Below are positions 51,192-59,761 of a DNA stretch of 64,000 nucleotides, piece by piece. Position numbers and translations under genes: made by a program. The first letter of the stretch is position 1, and every line of letters begins with the position of its first letter. Source of the DNA: Rufibacter radiotolerans (lineage in GTDB: Bacteria > Bacteroidota > Bacteroidia > Cytophagales > Hymenobacteraceae); assembly GCF_001078055.1 (NCBI RefSeq), contig NZ_CP010777.1, positions 642,408 through 706,407 on the forward strand. The letters run 5' to 3'. The notes under the pieces are model-generated. The model searched no databases and was not told the DNA's origin. It saw only the letters and a list, made by a program, of their open reading frames with translations.

Positions 51192-52253
51192 TTAAAACGG
51201 AAACGACAGCTGCCCGCCCTGGTGCTTACCGTAACTGAGGTTGGAGACGGTAATGCCCAACAACCGGATAGGTTTAGCCGGGAAAGCCGGGGAATGCAGT
51301 AATTCAGCGGCAATGTCTAGGAGTACGTCTTCGGTGCGCACGTTGGAGAAGAAGGTTTTGCTACGGGTGTTGAGGGTGAAGTCATGGTACTTGAGCTTGA
51401 GCGTGATAGTCTTGCCCGAGGCCTCCAGCCGGTGCAGGTCATAGGCCACTTCCTCGGCCAGGCGCTGTAGTTCGGGCAGCATCTCTTCCTCGGTTTCCAG
51501 GTCCTGGCCAAAGGTGCGTTCTGAACCTATGCTTTTGCGTATGCGGTTGGGTTCCACGGGTCGGTCATCCTGGGCGCGGGCAATCTGGTAAAAGTAAGAG
51601 CCTGATTTCCCGAAGTGCCGGCGCAGGTCCACCTCAGACCGGGACTTTAGATCGGCGCCGGAGTGGATACCCAGCTGCTTCATCTTTGCTGCGGTCACGT
51701 CGCCAATGCCGTAGAATTTCTCAATAGGCAACGCTTCCACAAAGGCCTCGGCCTCATGGGGCAACACTACCGTGAGCCCGTCGGGCTTGTTTTTGCCCGA
51801 GGCTACTTTGGCCAGAAACTTATTAAAGGATACCCCCGCCGAGGCCGTTAATTGGGTTTCATTATAGATTTCATTCTTTATCCGCTGCGCGATAAGCATG
51901 GCAGACTTGAGCGCAGGCTTGTTCTCGGTGACATCCAGGTAGGCCTCGTCCAGGGAAAGCGGTTCCACCAGGTCTGTGTAGCGCAGGAAAATCTCGCGTA
52001 TCTGCCGTGACACCTGTTGGTACACCTCAAAGCGGGTGGGCACCATGATCAGGTGCGGGCATTTGCGCAGGGCCACCTGGGCCGGCATAGCTGAGAAAAC
52101 CCCGAACTGCCGGGCCTCATAGCTGGCCGCCGCTACCACGCCCCGTGCTTTAGTGCCGCCCACCGCCACTGGTTTGCCGCGCAGAGCCGGGTTGTCCCGT
52201 TGCTCTACAGAGGCGAAGAAGGCGTCCATGTCTATGTGAATGATTTTGCGCAC
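51192..52253 (-). CDS. dinB: DNA polymerase IV (Y-family)
   Basis: The protein has 353 residues from a GTG at 52253. Catalytic carboxylates are in HIDMDAFFASVEQ (metal site A) and PLSLDEAYLDV. The little-finger domain covers roughly the last 110 residues. It ends LSYGKHQGGQLSFPF, and a Q-[L/x]-S-x-F-type C-terminus is the usual beta-clamp-binding signal. The family performs translesion synthesis and lacks proofreading. The GTG gives the standard VRKIIHIDMDAFF start and has AGGA 9 nt upstream; a more distal ATG at 52331 would add 26 unconserved residues. Confidence 0.92.
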   Translation of the reverse strand: MRKIIHIDMDAFFASVEQRDNPALRGKPVAVGGTKARGVVAAASYEARQFGVFSAMPAQVALRKCPHLIMVPTRFEVYQQVSRQIREIFLRYTDLVEPLSLDEAYLDVTENKPALKSAMLIAQRIKNEIYNETQLTASAGVSFNKFLAKVASGKNKPDGLTVVLPHEAEAFVEALPIEKFYGIGDVTAAKMKQLGIHSGADLKSRSEVDLRRHFGKSGSYFYQIARAQDDRPVEPNRIRKSIGSERTFGQDLETEEEMLPELQRLAEEVAYDLHRLEASGKTITLKLKYHDFTLNTRSKTFFSNVRTEDVLLDIAAELLHSPAFPAKPIRLLGITVSNLSYGKHQGGQLSFPF

Positions 52254-52517
52254 GGCAGCAATTCCTTTTAATCTTAAGTAGGTGAGGCAGATTATTTTGT
52301 TTCGCCTATATTTGACGGCACAGAGGTCCAACTAGATTTTTTATCCCTGATTCTCAGGGGAAAACAATTAGCGGTTTTTCTTTGTAAAATGAATCATGAA
52401 CTTGTGGCGTTAGAGAACGTACTTGCGAAGTTAACTTATGAAACCCGCATGGACCTTGTAACAACGCAGGTTCTTTTTATTTATGCTTTCAACAAACCCT
52501 TTTAAACCCCTTTACCT

Positions 52518-53120
52518 ATGAAAATCAAATCTTTACTGTCTCTTTTAGTTTGCGGTGTGGCTAGCCAGTTCATTATAGGCTGTAGTTCAAGCCAGTACTT
52601 TGACTTTAGTACACCAGCAACTACGTACCATAAAGCTGCTCCCGCGCCAGCGGCAGTAAGCCCGGCCACTTCAGTAGAAACAGCGGCACCAGCGGCAGTA
52701 GTAGCGCAGGCAGAACCAACCCAGGCGGTTGCCCCTCTGGCTGCCTCAAAAGCGAAAGCAGCACCAGCCCTGGAAGCCAATGCGGCTAAACCGGTTGCCT
52801 CCAGAGAAGTAGCCCGTACTGCTCCGTTAACCTCGGCGGCCGTAGCTTCTGCCTTAGAAGCCAACCCTAACGTGACCGAAATGGCCAACAACCTTTCAAC
52901 TGCCTCCAGCAAAAAAGAGGTGAAAATGGCCACCAAGAAAATCATGCGCGAAGCCAAAGCCGCCAAAAAAGCCAATGCTTTAAACCAATACGTGAAAATT
53001 GGTTTGATTCTGTTGGTAGCCGGTGTGATTCTGGGTATTCTACCAGGATTAGGTGTAGTAGGTACCCTGGTTGCCATTGTAGGTCTGGTATTTATCTTAC
53101 TGGGCGTCCTGGAGATGTAG
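52518..53120 (+). CDS. Ala/Pro-rich putative lipoprotein with C-terminal membrane hairpin
   Basis: I do not recognise a family for this 200-residue protein. A signal peptide ends in a lipobox-like FIIGC followed by SSSQYF, so Cys22 may be lipidated. Residues 35-115 are very rich in Ala, Pro, Thr and Val, with little predicted structure. A basic helix (KKEVKMATKKIMREAKAAKKAN) precedes two hydrophobic stretches (about 160-200: GLILLVAGVILGILPG and VVGTLVAIVGLVFILLGVL). Lipidation plus a C-terminal membrane hairpin is an odd combination. Downstream is a strong terminator. The 186 bases upstream of 52518 contain no convincing gene. Confidence 0.7.
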   Translation: MKIKSLLSLLVCGVASQFIIGCSSSQYFDFSTPATTYHKAAPAPAAVSPATSVETAAPAAVVAQAEPTQAVAPLAASKAKAAPALEANAAKPVASREVARTAPLTSAAVASALEANPNVTEMANNLSTASSKKEVKMATKKIMREAKAAKKANALNQYVKIGLILLVAGVILGILPGLGVVGTLVAIVGLVFILLGVLEM

Positions 53121-53146
53121 GGCAAGCTCTACTATCTTTCATCAAA

Positions 53147-53185
53147 CAGAAAGGCATTCCTGCAAAGGAATGCCTTTCTGTTTTT
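53147..53185 (+). terminator. Terminator after the Ala-rich lipoprotein gene
   Basis: CAGAAAGGCATTCCT (53147-53161) and AGGAATGCCTTTCTG (53166-53180) form a perfect 15-bp stem with a GCAA loop, followed by TTTTT. The T-run begins a palindrome copy at 53180. Confidence 0.92.
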
Positions 53186-53215
53186 AGGGTGTTTTCGTGA
53201 AAACAGGTTTAAAAT
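53180..53215. repeat. Dispersed palindrome, imperfect copy
   Basis: GTTTTTAGGGTGTTTTC, GT centre, GAAAACAGGTTTAAAAT. It shares its first bases with the T-tract of the preceding terminator, as at 44829. Confidence 0.6.
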
Positions 53216-53320
53216 GCAGGTTCCAGAAAATAGGCCTTTATCCTAGTCATTTATCCACCAAAGCAAAACCAGAGTACCCAAAATTTATAGCCAATCAATA
53301 ATCTTGGGTAGAGGAAAAAG

Positions 53321-53380
53321 AAGGCCGGGTGTGTTTTAGGGCTGTTTTTACAAAAACAGCCCTAAAACACACCCGGCCTT
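53321..53380. terminator. Perfect 29-bp hairpin built around a palindrome copy
   Basis: The arms 53321-53349 and 53352-53380 are exact reverse complements with an AC centre. The inner part GTTTTAGGGCTGTTTTT/AAAAACAGCCCTAAAAC is the dispersed palindrome; the outer part AAGGCCGGGTGT/ACACCCGGCCTT extends it. It lies 32 nt beyond the stop of the minus-strand gene at 53413. It could end transcription from that gene, though the T-tract is short. Confidence 0.8.
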
Positions 53381-53412
53381 GATCTTATGAAAAAAAAGAG
53401 TTTTCCAGTAGG

Positions 53413-53805
53413 TTATTGGTTTCCCGTCATGCCGCCGCCGGTGCCATCCTGTTGCGGCATGCCCATCTTGCGTTCGCGCTGCTGTTGGTACTGCTGAAAC
53501 TGCGTCACAGATAATACACTACGCAAAGACTCCAGGCGGGTGGCACTGATCTGGTCCATGGTGGCTTTCAGTTTGCGCGGATCACTCTTGTGGTCTTTTT
53601 TGGCCTGCTCCAATTGCTTAATGCTGGACAGGTTGATTTCTTTCACTTTGGTGGCCTGGGCCGAGTTCAGTCTAAGCGCCTGGGTCATGGTGGCCGTCAT
53701 TTTCTGGGCGCGGGCATCTGGGGTGATAGCGGCCGTCTGGGCTTGGCTGGTAAGCGTGATAAAGGCCAGGGCCAGCAGTAAGCTTAATTTTCTCATAGTA
53801 TTCAT
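53413..53805 (-). CDS. Small secreted Spy/CpxP-like helical protein
   Basis: The protein has about 130 residues from the ATG at 53805 (or 127 from 53796). A signal peptide (MRKLSLLLALAFITLTSQAQ) precedes a charged helical protein with two LTxxQ-like segments (LRLNSAQATKVKEI and LSVTQFQQYQQQRERK). Such repeats are typical of periplasmic Spy/CpxP chaperones and related metal-sensing proteins. The C-terminal GMPQQDGTGGGMTGNQ is Gly-rich. The longest ORF starts at 53883, but its extra N-terminus has no signal character. Function is by resemblance only. Confidence 0.7.
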   Translation of the reverse strand: MNTMRKLSLLLALAFITLTSQAQTAAITPDARAQKMTATMTQALRLNSAQATKVKEINLSSIKQLEQAKKDHKSDPRKLKATMDQISATRLESLRSVLSVTQFQQYQQQRERKMGMPQQDGTGGGMTGNQ

Positions 53806-53950
53806 GTATTCAGGCATTGAAATAAAAACAGAGGGAAATTGGTTCCAAAATAACAAAGCCATTGGCCTGGGCTTGGAGCCCAAAAGCCAAAGTTACAAAA
53901 ACCGGGCCAGCCTCCTTACAGGATTTTTGCCGTCAATTGCCGCCCTTGCC

Positions 53951-53984
53951 TTGAAGGGTTTCACTGAATTTAGCCGTATCTTTG
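53951..53984 (+). promoter_or_regulatory. Promoter candidate of tex
   Basis: TTG at 53951-53953, a 23-nt spacer and TATCTTTG at 53977-53984 give a full match to the Bacteroidota TTG/TAnnTTTG promoter. It predicts a leader of about 65 nt before the tex ATG. It is one of the best-formed promoters in the window. Confidence 0.6.
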
Positions 53985-54054
53985 ATCTTTAGTATTCTGC
54001 TGCCAGAACGCAGCAAAAGGGAAATTAAGTCTTTTTCAGAACGATTATTTTAGC

Positions 54055-56322
54055 ATGCCAGAAAACCATTTCAAGAAGATTGCGGGGGAGCTGCAGGTCA
54101 ATCAGAAACAAGTAGAAGCCACTGTGGCCCTGCTGGACGAGGGAGCCACCGTGCCCTTTATTGCCCGTTACCGGAAAGAAGTCACCGGAAGCCTGGATGA
54201 GGTGTTCATCGCCGCCATCCGCGACCGCGTGGAGCAGCTCCGCGACCTGGACAAGCGCCGCGAGAGCATCCTGAAATCCCTGAAAGACCAGGAAAAACTT
54301 ACCCCGGAGCTGGAAGCCCAGGTCTTGGCCGCCGAGACCATGGCCGTGCTGGAGGATATTTACCTGCCCTTCAAACCCAAGCGCCGCACCAAAGCCACCA
54401 TCGCCCGCGAGAAAGGATTGGAGCCACTGGCCCAAACGCTGTTTGAGCAGGCCAACGTGGACGTTGCCGCTGAGGCCGCCAACTTCCTCTCAGAGGAAAA
54501 AGAAGTAAAATCTACCGAGGAAGCCTTAGCCGGCGCCCGGGATATCATAGCCGAGTGGGTGAACGAAAACCCGGAGGCCCGCGCCAGCATCAGAAACCTG
54601 TTTGAAAAGAAGGGGCAATTCAAAAGCCGCGTCATTCCGGGTAAAGAGGAAGAAGGCCAGAAATACAAAGACTACTTTGAGTGGGACGAAGCCATTGAGA
54701 AAGCTCCCAGCCACCGCATTCTGGCCATGCGCCGCGGCGAAAAGGAAATGGTGCTCATGCTGGATGCCCAACCTGAAGAGGAAGCCGCGTTGGCCGTGTT
54801 GGAGCGCCAGTTCGTGAAAGGCAATAACGCCGCCGCCGAGCAAGTGAGACAAGCCGTGAAGGACAGCTACAAACGCATGCTGCGCCTGAGCATGGAAACC
54901 GAGGTGCGCCTTTCCTCTAAAAAACGCGCCGATGAGGAAGCCATTAGAGTATTCGCCGATAACCTGCGGCCAATGCTTTTGTCTGCGCCATTGGGCCAGA
55001 AACGCGTACTGGCCATTGACCCTGGTTTCAGGACCGGTTGTAAAGTAGTAGCCCTGGACGAGCAAGGAAAGCTGTTGCATTACGAGGCCATCTTCCCGCA
55101 CAACGGCGCGGGCCAGGCCACTACCGCCGGGCATCAGGTAATGGCCATGTGCGCCAAGTACCAGATTGAAGCTATTGCCATTGGTAACGGAACCGCCAGC
55201 CGCGAGACCGAGACCTTCGTGCAGAAACTGGGCCTGCCTAAAGAGATTGCCGTAGTGATGGTGAACGAAAGCGGGGCCTCTATTTACTCGGCGTCAGACG
55301 TGGCCCGCGAGGAGTTCCCGGACCAGGACATCACTGTAAGGGGAGCCGTTTCCATTGGAAGACGTTTGATGGACCCATTGGCCGAACTGGTGAAACTAGA
55401 CCCGAAATCCATTGGGGTAGGGCAGTACCAGCATGACGTAGACCAGAACGCTTTGAAACATAGCCTGGATGACGTGGTAATGAGCTGCGTGAACGCCGTG
55501 GGCGTGGAGGTGAACACCGCCAGCAAGCAGCTGTTGACCTACGTGTCTGGTCTGGGTCCGCAACTGGCGCAGAACATAGTGGACTACCGCAACCAGAACG
55601 GTCCGTTCAAAACCCGCAACGAACTGCGCAAAGTGGCCCGCTTGGGTGACAAAGCCTTTGAACAGGCGGCTGGCTTCCTACGCATACGCGGCGGCAAGCA
55701 CCCCCTAGACTCCAGCGCCGTGCACCCTGAACGCTATGAACTGGTAGAGCGCATGGCCAAAGACCTGGGCGCCACAGTAGAAGACCTGCTCAAAAACGCT
55801 GACCTCCGCAAGCAGATTGACCTGAAGAAGTATGTTTCTGACACGGTGGGTCTGCCTACCTTGCAAGACATCCTGAGCGAACTTTCTAAACCCGGCCGTG
55901 ACCCGCGCGAAAGCTATGAGGCCTTCAGCTTCACTGAGGGCGTGAACGAGATCAAAGACCTGCGCCAGGGCATGAAACTACCGGGCATCATCACCAACAT
56001 CACCGCCTTCGGGGCGTTCGTGGACATTGGGGTGCATCAGGACGGTCTGGTACACGTGAGTCATCTCTCAGACCGCTTTGTGAGCAACCCGCATGAGGTG
56101 GTGAAAGTGGGCCAGAAGGTAGAGGTAACCGTGCTGGAGGTTGAGGTAAGTCGCAAGCGCATTGCCCTCTCCATGAAAGCAGATCCGCAGGCGGCCGCTA
56201 AGCCAAGCCGCGGAAATGACCGCAAGCCGGGCAACACCAACAACACCGCCAAACGCGAGGCGCCGGTAGAGGAAGAAGACATGGCCACCAAACTGAACAA
56301 GTTGAAAAACATGTTCCGGTAG
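54055..56322 (+). CDS. tex: Tex-family RNA-binding transcription accessory protein
   Basis: The 755-residue protein has the standard Tex order: an N-terminal helical region with GATVPFIARYRKEVTGSLDE (about 27-46), a YqgF-like RNase H fold beginning KRVLAIDPGFRTGCKVVAL (about 318-336), helix-hairpin-helix segments (LGPQLAQNIVDYRNQNGPF) and an S1 RNA-binding domain (about 641-715, GIITNITAFGAFVDIGVHQDG). A basic tail follows. The family binds nucleic acid and affects transcription and fitness; its biochemical role is not settled. Downstream is a long terminator. Confidence 0.94.
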   Translation: MPENHFKKIAGELQVNQKQVEATVALLDEGATVPFIARYRKEVTGSLDEVFIAAIRDRVEQLRDLDKRRESILKSLKDQEKLTPELEAQVLAAETMAVLEDIYLPFKPKRRTKATIAREKGLEPLAQTLFEQANVDVAAEAANFLSEEKEVKSTEEALAGARDIIAEWVNENPEARASIRNLFEKKGQFKSRVIPGKEEEGQKYKDYFEWDEAIEKAPSHRILAMRRGEKEMVLMLDAQPEEEAALAVLERQFVKGNNAAAEQVRQAVKDSYKRMLRLSMETEVRLSSKKRADEEAIRVFADNLRPMLLSAPLGQKRVLAIDPGFRTGCKVVALDEQGKLLHYEAIFPHNGAGQATTAGHQVMAMCAKYQIEAIAIGNGTASRETETFVQKLGLPKEIAVVMVNESGASIYSASDVAREEFPDQDITVRGAVSIGRRLMDPLAELVKLDPKSIGVGQYQHDVDQNALKHSLDDVVMSCVNAVGVEVNTASKQLLTYVSGLGPQLAQNIVDYRNQNGPFKTRNELRKVARLGDKAFEQAAGFLRIRGGKHPLDSSAVHPERYELVERMAKDLGATVEDLLKNADLRKQIDLKKYVSDTVGLPTLQDILSELSKPGRDPRESYEAFSFTEGVNEIKDLRQGMKLPGIITNITAFGAFVDIGVHQDGLVHVSHLSDRFVSNPHEVVKVGQKVEVTVLEVEVSRKRIALSMKADPQAAAKPSRGNDRKPGNTNNTAKREAPVEEEDMATKLNKLKNMFR

Positions 56323-56335
56323 AAGTTGCTAAATA

Positions 56336-56381
56336 AAAGGAGGAAAGGCCGGAGGAAAAATCTTCCGGCCTTTCCTCCTTT
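56336..56381 (+). terminator. Terminator after tex
   Basis: AAAGGAGGAAAGGCCGGA (56336-56353) and TCCGGCCTTTCCTCCTTT (56364-56381) form a perfect 18-bp stem, extended inward by a wobble and two pairs. Confidence 0.9.
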
Positions 56382-56633
56382 CTTCGGCGGTACGCCGTGG
56401 GCCTACCTTCTTTTATCCCAAGGGGAAATGCGAAAAGCAGACCCGTTTCCGTTTACTTTCTAAATATGGCAGAAAGAAGCCCTGGGTTTCATGGTTTCTG
56501 TTCTTAGTACCATTGAATTATTCGTTCCCTGCAAAACCTATTTCTGCCAAAAAAGTTAATACAATGGGTAAGTATGCCTCCGTATTTACTACATTGTGCA
56601 AGAGATTGGTGGGGAGAGCAAGTGCATTTAACT

Positions 56634-57065
56634 ATGGCAGACACAGAATCATTCCTTAGACTGGAGACAGACCGGCCGCACCACCTCCTGGTGTTGCACT
56701 GGCAGGACTTTGTGCCCAGTGAAACCTACCGCGAAGGTATGTTGGAGGGAATTCAGATCTCCAGAAGGGAGGGCATGGAGAACTGGATCATGGACATGAA
56801 ACTCATGAAAGTCATCCGGCAGGCCGACCAGGAATGGACTATTGCCAGCTGGTTTCCGCAGTTTCAGTTATTGGGGGTTAAGCGTCTGGCCTTTGTGGTC
56901 TCTGATGATATCTTTAACCAGATGGCCGTGAGTAGCATGATTGCCACCTTGCGCCCCAGGTTCCAGGCCGAGGTAGAGTATTTCCAGGAGTTACCGGCCG
57001 CCCTGCGCTGGGCCCAAGAAAATGGCGGCGGAAGCAGCGTTTCCAGCCTGTTTTCCGTAAAGTAG
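56634..57065 (+). CDS. Small STAS/SpoIIAA-like protein
   Basis: The protein has 143 residues from the ATG at 56634; a longer ORF begins at 56574 but adds an unlikely N-terminus. The alternating strand-helix pattern ([42 protein letters not shown] ... RLAFVVSDD) resembles STAS/SEC14-like (SpoIIAA-like) domains often found singly in Hymenobacteraceae. No phosphorylatable Ser can be assigned with confidence. Its last codons and stop lie inside a decayed palindrome copy (57047-57075). Two more small genes follow closely. Confidence 0.6.
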   Translation: MADTESFLRLETDRPHHLLVLHWQDFVPSETYREGMLEGIQISRREGMENWIMDMKLMKVIRQADQEWTIASWFPQFQLLGVKRLAFVVSDDIFNQMAVSSMIATLRPRFQAEVEYFQELPAALRWAQENGGGSSVSSLFSVK

Positions 57066-57075
57066 CCCTAAAACA
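57047..57075. repeat. Palindrome copy overlapping a gene end
   Basis: CAGCCTGTTTTCCGTAA ... GTAGCCCTAAAAC. The left half is translated as the last residues of the STAS-like protein (SLFSVK), and the stop codon lies in the centre. Confidence 0.5.
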
Positions 57076-57087
57076 AACTTCCATTAC

Positions 57088-57279
57088 ATGAACAGCAATA
57101 AGAAAGTTAAGGCTCTTCTTCCCCTGGAGGGCGGGCGCTTTGTGGCCCTGGGCGTTTTTGTGAAAGCCGCCGAGGAGCAGAACTGGTCTGAACGCGCCAT
57201 CCAGGACGTTATAGATGAAGTAGTGGAAGCTAGCGAGACCGAGGCCCTGGCCCTTTTGCAGTCGTTAACCGAGGCCTGA
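57088..57279 (+). CDS. Small hypothetical protein
   Basis: The 63-residue acidic protein is not recognised. It is predicted to hold a short strand-turn ([15 protein letters not shown]) and a long acidic helix ([23 protein letters not shown]). It is supported by clear spacing between two other small genes on the same strand (22 nt and 13 nt gaps) and by codon use like its neighbours. It might be an operon partner of the STAS-like protein. Confidence 0.6.
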   Translation: MNSNKKVKALLPLEGGRFVALGVFVKAAEEQNWSERAIQDVIDEVVEASETEALALLQSLTEA

Positions 57280-57292
57280 TATACCCTTTTCT

Positions 57293-57553
57293 ATGCCGAT
57301 AAGCCCCAAACTGGAAGCCAAACTCAGCAAAGTCTATGCCCCAGACAGCCGGATAGAAGATATCTTCGCGGGCAATGACCTCACCTTTATCACCGACAAG
57401 CAAGGGCACCCTATCACGCTGTTCATTGGCAAGCGCCGCCCAGACGGGGCCATTACCGGTGAGCGTTACGTGCGCAGAATTCAGTTTGACCAGGACGGCT
57501 CTACCATCAAATCCAGCCACTGGGAAGCCAAAGGGAAAGTCACCCGCTCCTGA
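57293..57553 (+). CDS. Small hypothetical protein
   Basis: The 86-residue, mixed-charge protein is predicted to form a small beta-rich fold (DLTFITDKQGHPITLFIGKRRPDGAITGERYVRRIQFDQDG). No family is recognised and no signal peptide or membrane segment is present. It follows the 63-residue gene by 13 nt and is followed within bases by a palindrome copy (57554-57587). Confidence 0.6.
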   Translation: MPISPKLEAKLSKVYAPDSRIEDIFAGNDLTFITDKQGHPITLFIGKRRPDGAITGERYVRRIQFDQDGSTIKSSHWEAKGKVTRS

Positions 57554-57587
57554 TTTGGCTCTATTTTCCGGAAAATAGGCTGGAAAC
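57554..57587. repeat. Dispersed palindrome, divergent copy
   Basis: TTTGGCTCTATTTTCC / GGAAAATAGGCTGGAAA. The inner CTATTTTCC/GGAAAATAG is a perfect palindrome, and the outer part follows the family with base changes. It starts directly at the preceding stop codon. Confidence 0.55.
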
Positions 57588-57713
57588 CTTCGCCTTCAAA
57601 CCGGCGCCCAAAGGAAACCAAGTCCTTAGGCTGCCCTGAAAATTCCCGCTTCTTTTACGTATTCCCACTTCTTTCCAGATTCTGATTCGTAATTGCGGGG
57701 AGACCCCGTGCCT

Positions 57714-58391
57714 ATGAAAATACTAGTGATAGAAGACGAAGCCCAGATGCTGGAGACCCTGGTGCAATCGCTTCAGCAGGAAAAGTATCTGGTAGAAACC
57801 GCCACTGACTATGAAAGCGCGCTGGAGAAAGTGGGCGTATACGCCTATGACTGCATTCTACTGGACATTACCCTGCCCGGCGGCAGCGGCCTGGCCATTC
57901 TGGAAGAACTCAAGAAACAGCAAAAGACCGAAGGCGTGATCATTGTGTCAGCGAAAGATTCTGTGCAGGATAGGATAGCCGGTTTAGAGCTGGGCGCCGA
58001 TGATTACCTGTCCAAGCCCTTCCACATGGCCGAACTCCATGCCCGCGTAAAATCTGTGTTGCGCCGCCGGAAATTTGACGGACAACCCCTGGTCCAACTC
58101 CACAACCTCACCATTGACCCCGAAAAACACCAGGTATGGGTGCAAGAGGAAGCCGTGGTGCTTAACCGGAAAGAGTTTGATATTCTGCTGTATCTGGTCA
58201 GTAACAAAGACCGGCTGGTCAGCAAGACCGCCCTTGCGGAGCACGTCTGGGGCGACTACATAGACCAAGCCGACAACTACGAGTTCATTTATTCCCAGAT
58301 CAAGAACCTCCGCAAGAAACTGAAAGACCACGGCGCCGGCGTAGAAATACAGGCCATCTATGGCATTGGGTATAAACTGGTGACCCTATGA
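57714..58391 (+). CDS. OmpR/PhoB-family response regulator
   Basis: The protein has 225 residues. The receiver domain (1-120) has the acidic pair E7/D8, phospho-acceptor D51 (CILLDITLPGG), S79 and K101 (YLSKPF). The winged-helix DNA-binding domain (about 127-225) has VVLNRKEFDILLYL and the transactivation-loop helix, ending IYGIGYKL. The ATG at 57714 is used; a TTG at 57693 would add seven residues. A CGGGG-AGA-CCCCG hairpin (57696-57708) lies just before the ATG. It overlaps the kinase gene by 4 nt (ATGA), a normal two-component arrangement. Confidence 0.93.
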   Translation: MKILVIEDEAQMLETLVQSLQQEKYLVETATDYESALEKVGVYAYDCILLDITLPGGSGLAILEELKKQQKTEGVIIVSAKDSVQDRIAGLELGADDYLSKPFHMAELHARVKSVLRRRKFDGQPLVQLHNLTIDPEKHQVWVQEEAVVLNRKEFDILLYLVSNKDRLVSKTALAEHVWGDYIDQADNYEFIYSQIKNLRKKLKDHGAGVEIQAIYGIGYKLVTL

Positions 58392-59707
58392 AACTGCTCA
58401 ACCATGCCACGGCGTATTTCGCGGGCCTGCTGCTGCTGGTGATTACCCTTTGGGCGGGGCTTTTCTACGTGAACATGCTGGACGAGATCTATGACAGCAT
58501 GGATGACGGCTTGGAAAACCAGAAGATCCTGGTCATGCAACAGGCCCTGAAAGACAGCACCGTGCTGGCTCAGAAAGAGTTTGACGCCGGGTATTACAAA
58601 GTCCAGGAGATCTCGGCGCGGCAGGCGCTTAAGGCCACCGACCTCTACCAGGACACGCTCATGTACATGCAGAACGAGAAAGACTTTGAGCCGGTGCGCA
58701 TGCTCACCACCGTATTCCAGCGGCAAGGGAAGTACTACCAATTGCGCCTCATCACCTCTATGGTGGAGGAAGATGACCTCATTGAAGATCTGCTGTACTC
58801 GCTGCTATGGCTGTATATAGGCTTAATAGCCACGCTGTTGCTGCTTAATAATCTGTTATTGAAGCGCATCTGGCGGCCCTTCAACAACCTGGTGCGCCAC
58901 CTGCGCACGTTCAAGCTGGAGGATGCCAAGCCCTTGCCGCTGCAGAAAACCTCCATTGAGGAATTCCAGCTCCTGAACCAGACCGTAGACAAACTGCTGC
59001 AGAAGAACGTGGCCACGTACCAAAGTCAGAAAAGCTTTATTGAGAACGCATCACATGAGTTGCAGACCCCGCTGGCTATTAGCCTGAACAAGCTGGAACT
59101 GCTCGCTGAGACGCAGCCCCTCCAGGAAAACCAACTCCTGAAGATAGGCGACGTCATGGAAAACCTGGAGCGGCTCACCCGCCTGAACAAGTCCCTGTTA
59201 TTGCTATCCAAGATTGAGAACCAGCAGTTTGTGCAGGAAGAGGAGGTGGCGCTGCCCGAGATCATTCAAAAAGCCGTGTCCGATTTCTCAGACCAGATTG
59301 CCTTTAAGCAAATTTCACTGGAACTGCAGTTGTCTGAAGGCGTGACCCGTAAAATGAACCCAGACCTGGCCTTGGTGTTGGTCATGAACCTCCTCAAGAA
59401 TGCCCTTGTCCATAACGTGCCGGGCGGGTTTATTCAGGTGGACCTCACCAGCCAAGCCCTCTCCATCAAAAACTCCGGACCGGCCGCACCTTTAGACGCC
59501 TCCAAAATATTTACCCGCTTTTATAAAGACGCAAACGCCACGGCCTCTACCGGCTTGGGGTTGGCCATTGTGCAGGCCATTTGTGCCCATTACGGGTTTA
59601 AGATTCAGTACACCTACCAGCAGGGGCATCTGTTTACCATTTCCTTTCCAAAGAAGGAGCACCCAACTCGCTTTTCAAAACCGGCTTCAAAAAAGTCTTC
59701 CTTGTAG
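58388..59707 (+). CDS. Sensor histidine kinase
   Basis: The 439-residue membrane kinase has TM1 at about 9-29, a periplasmic sensor of about 105 residues, and TM2 at about 138-160 (LLWLYIGLIATLLLLNNLLL). A linker follows, then the H box FIENASHELQTPLA with H223, the N box NLLKNALVHN and the G2 region STGLGLAIVQAI. The usual D-x-G-x-G box appears as KNSGPAAPLD, a variant common in Bacteroidota. It phosphorylates the upstream regulator. The ligand is unknown. A PepSY-like lipoprotein gene follows and may be a target or sensor partner. Confidence 0.92.
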   Translation: MKLLNHATAYFAGLLLLVITLWAGLFYVNMLDEIYDSMDDGLENQKILVMQQALKDSTVLAQKEFDAGYYKVQEISARQALKATDLYQDTLMYMQNEKDFEPVRMLTTVFQRQGKYYQLRLITSMVEEDDLIEDLLYSLLWLYIGLIATLLLLNNLLLKRIWRPFNNLVRHLRTFKLEDAKPLPLQKTSIEEFQLLNQTVDKLLQKNVATYQSQKSFIENASHELQTPLAISLNKLELLAETQPLQENQLLKIGDVMENLERLTRLNKSLLLLSKIENQQFVQEEEVALPEIIQKAVSDFSDQIAFKQISLELQLSEGVTRKMNPDLALVLVMNLLKNALVHNVPGGFIQVDLTSQALSIKNSGPAAPLDASKIFTRFYKDANATASTGLGLAIVQAICAHYGFKIQYTYQQGHLFTISFPKKEHPTRFSKPASKKSSL

Positions 59708-59761
59708 GATAATTCCCAATTGTTTCCTGTTTTGGGTCAGAACTTTGGCACATCAACTTGA

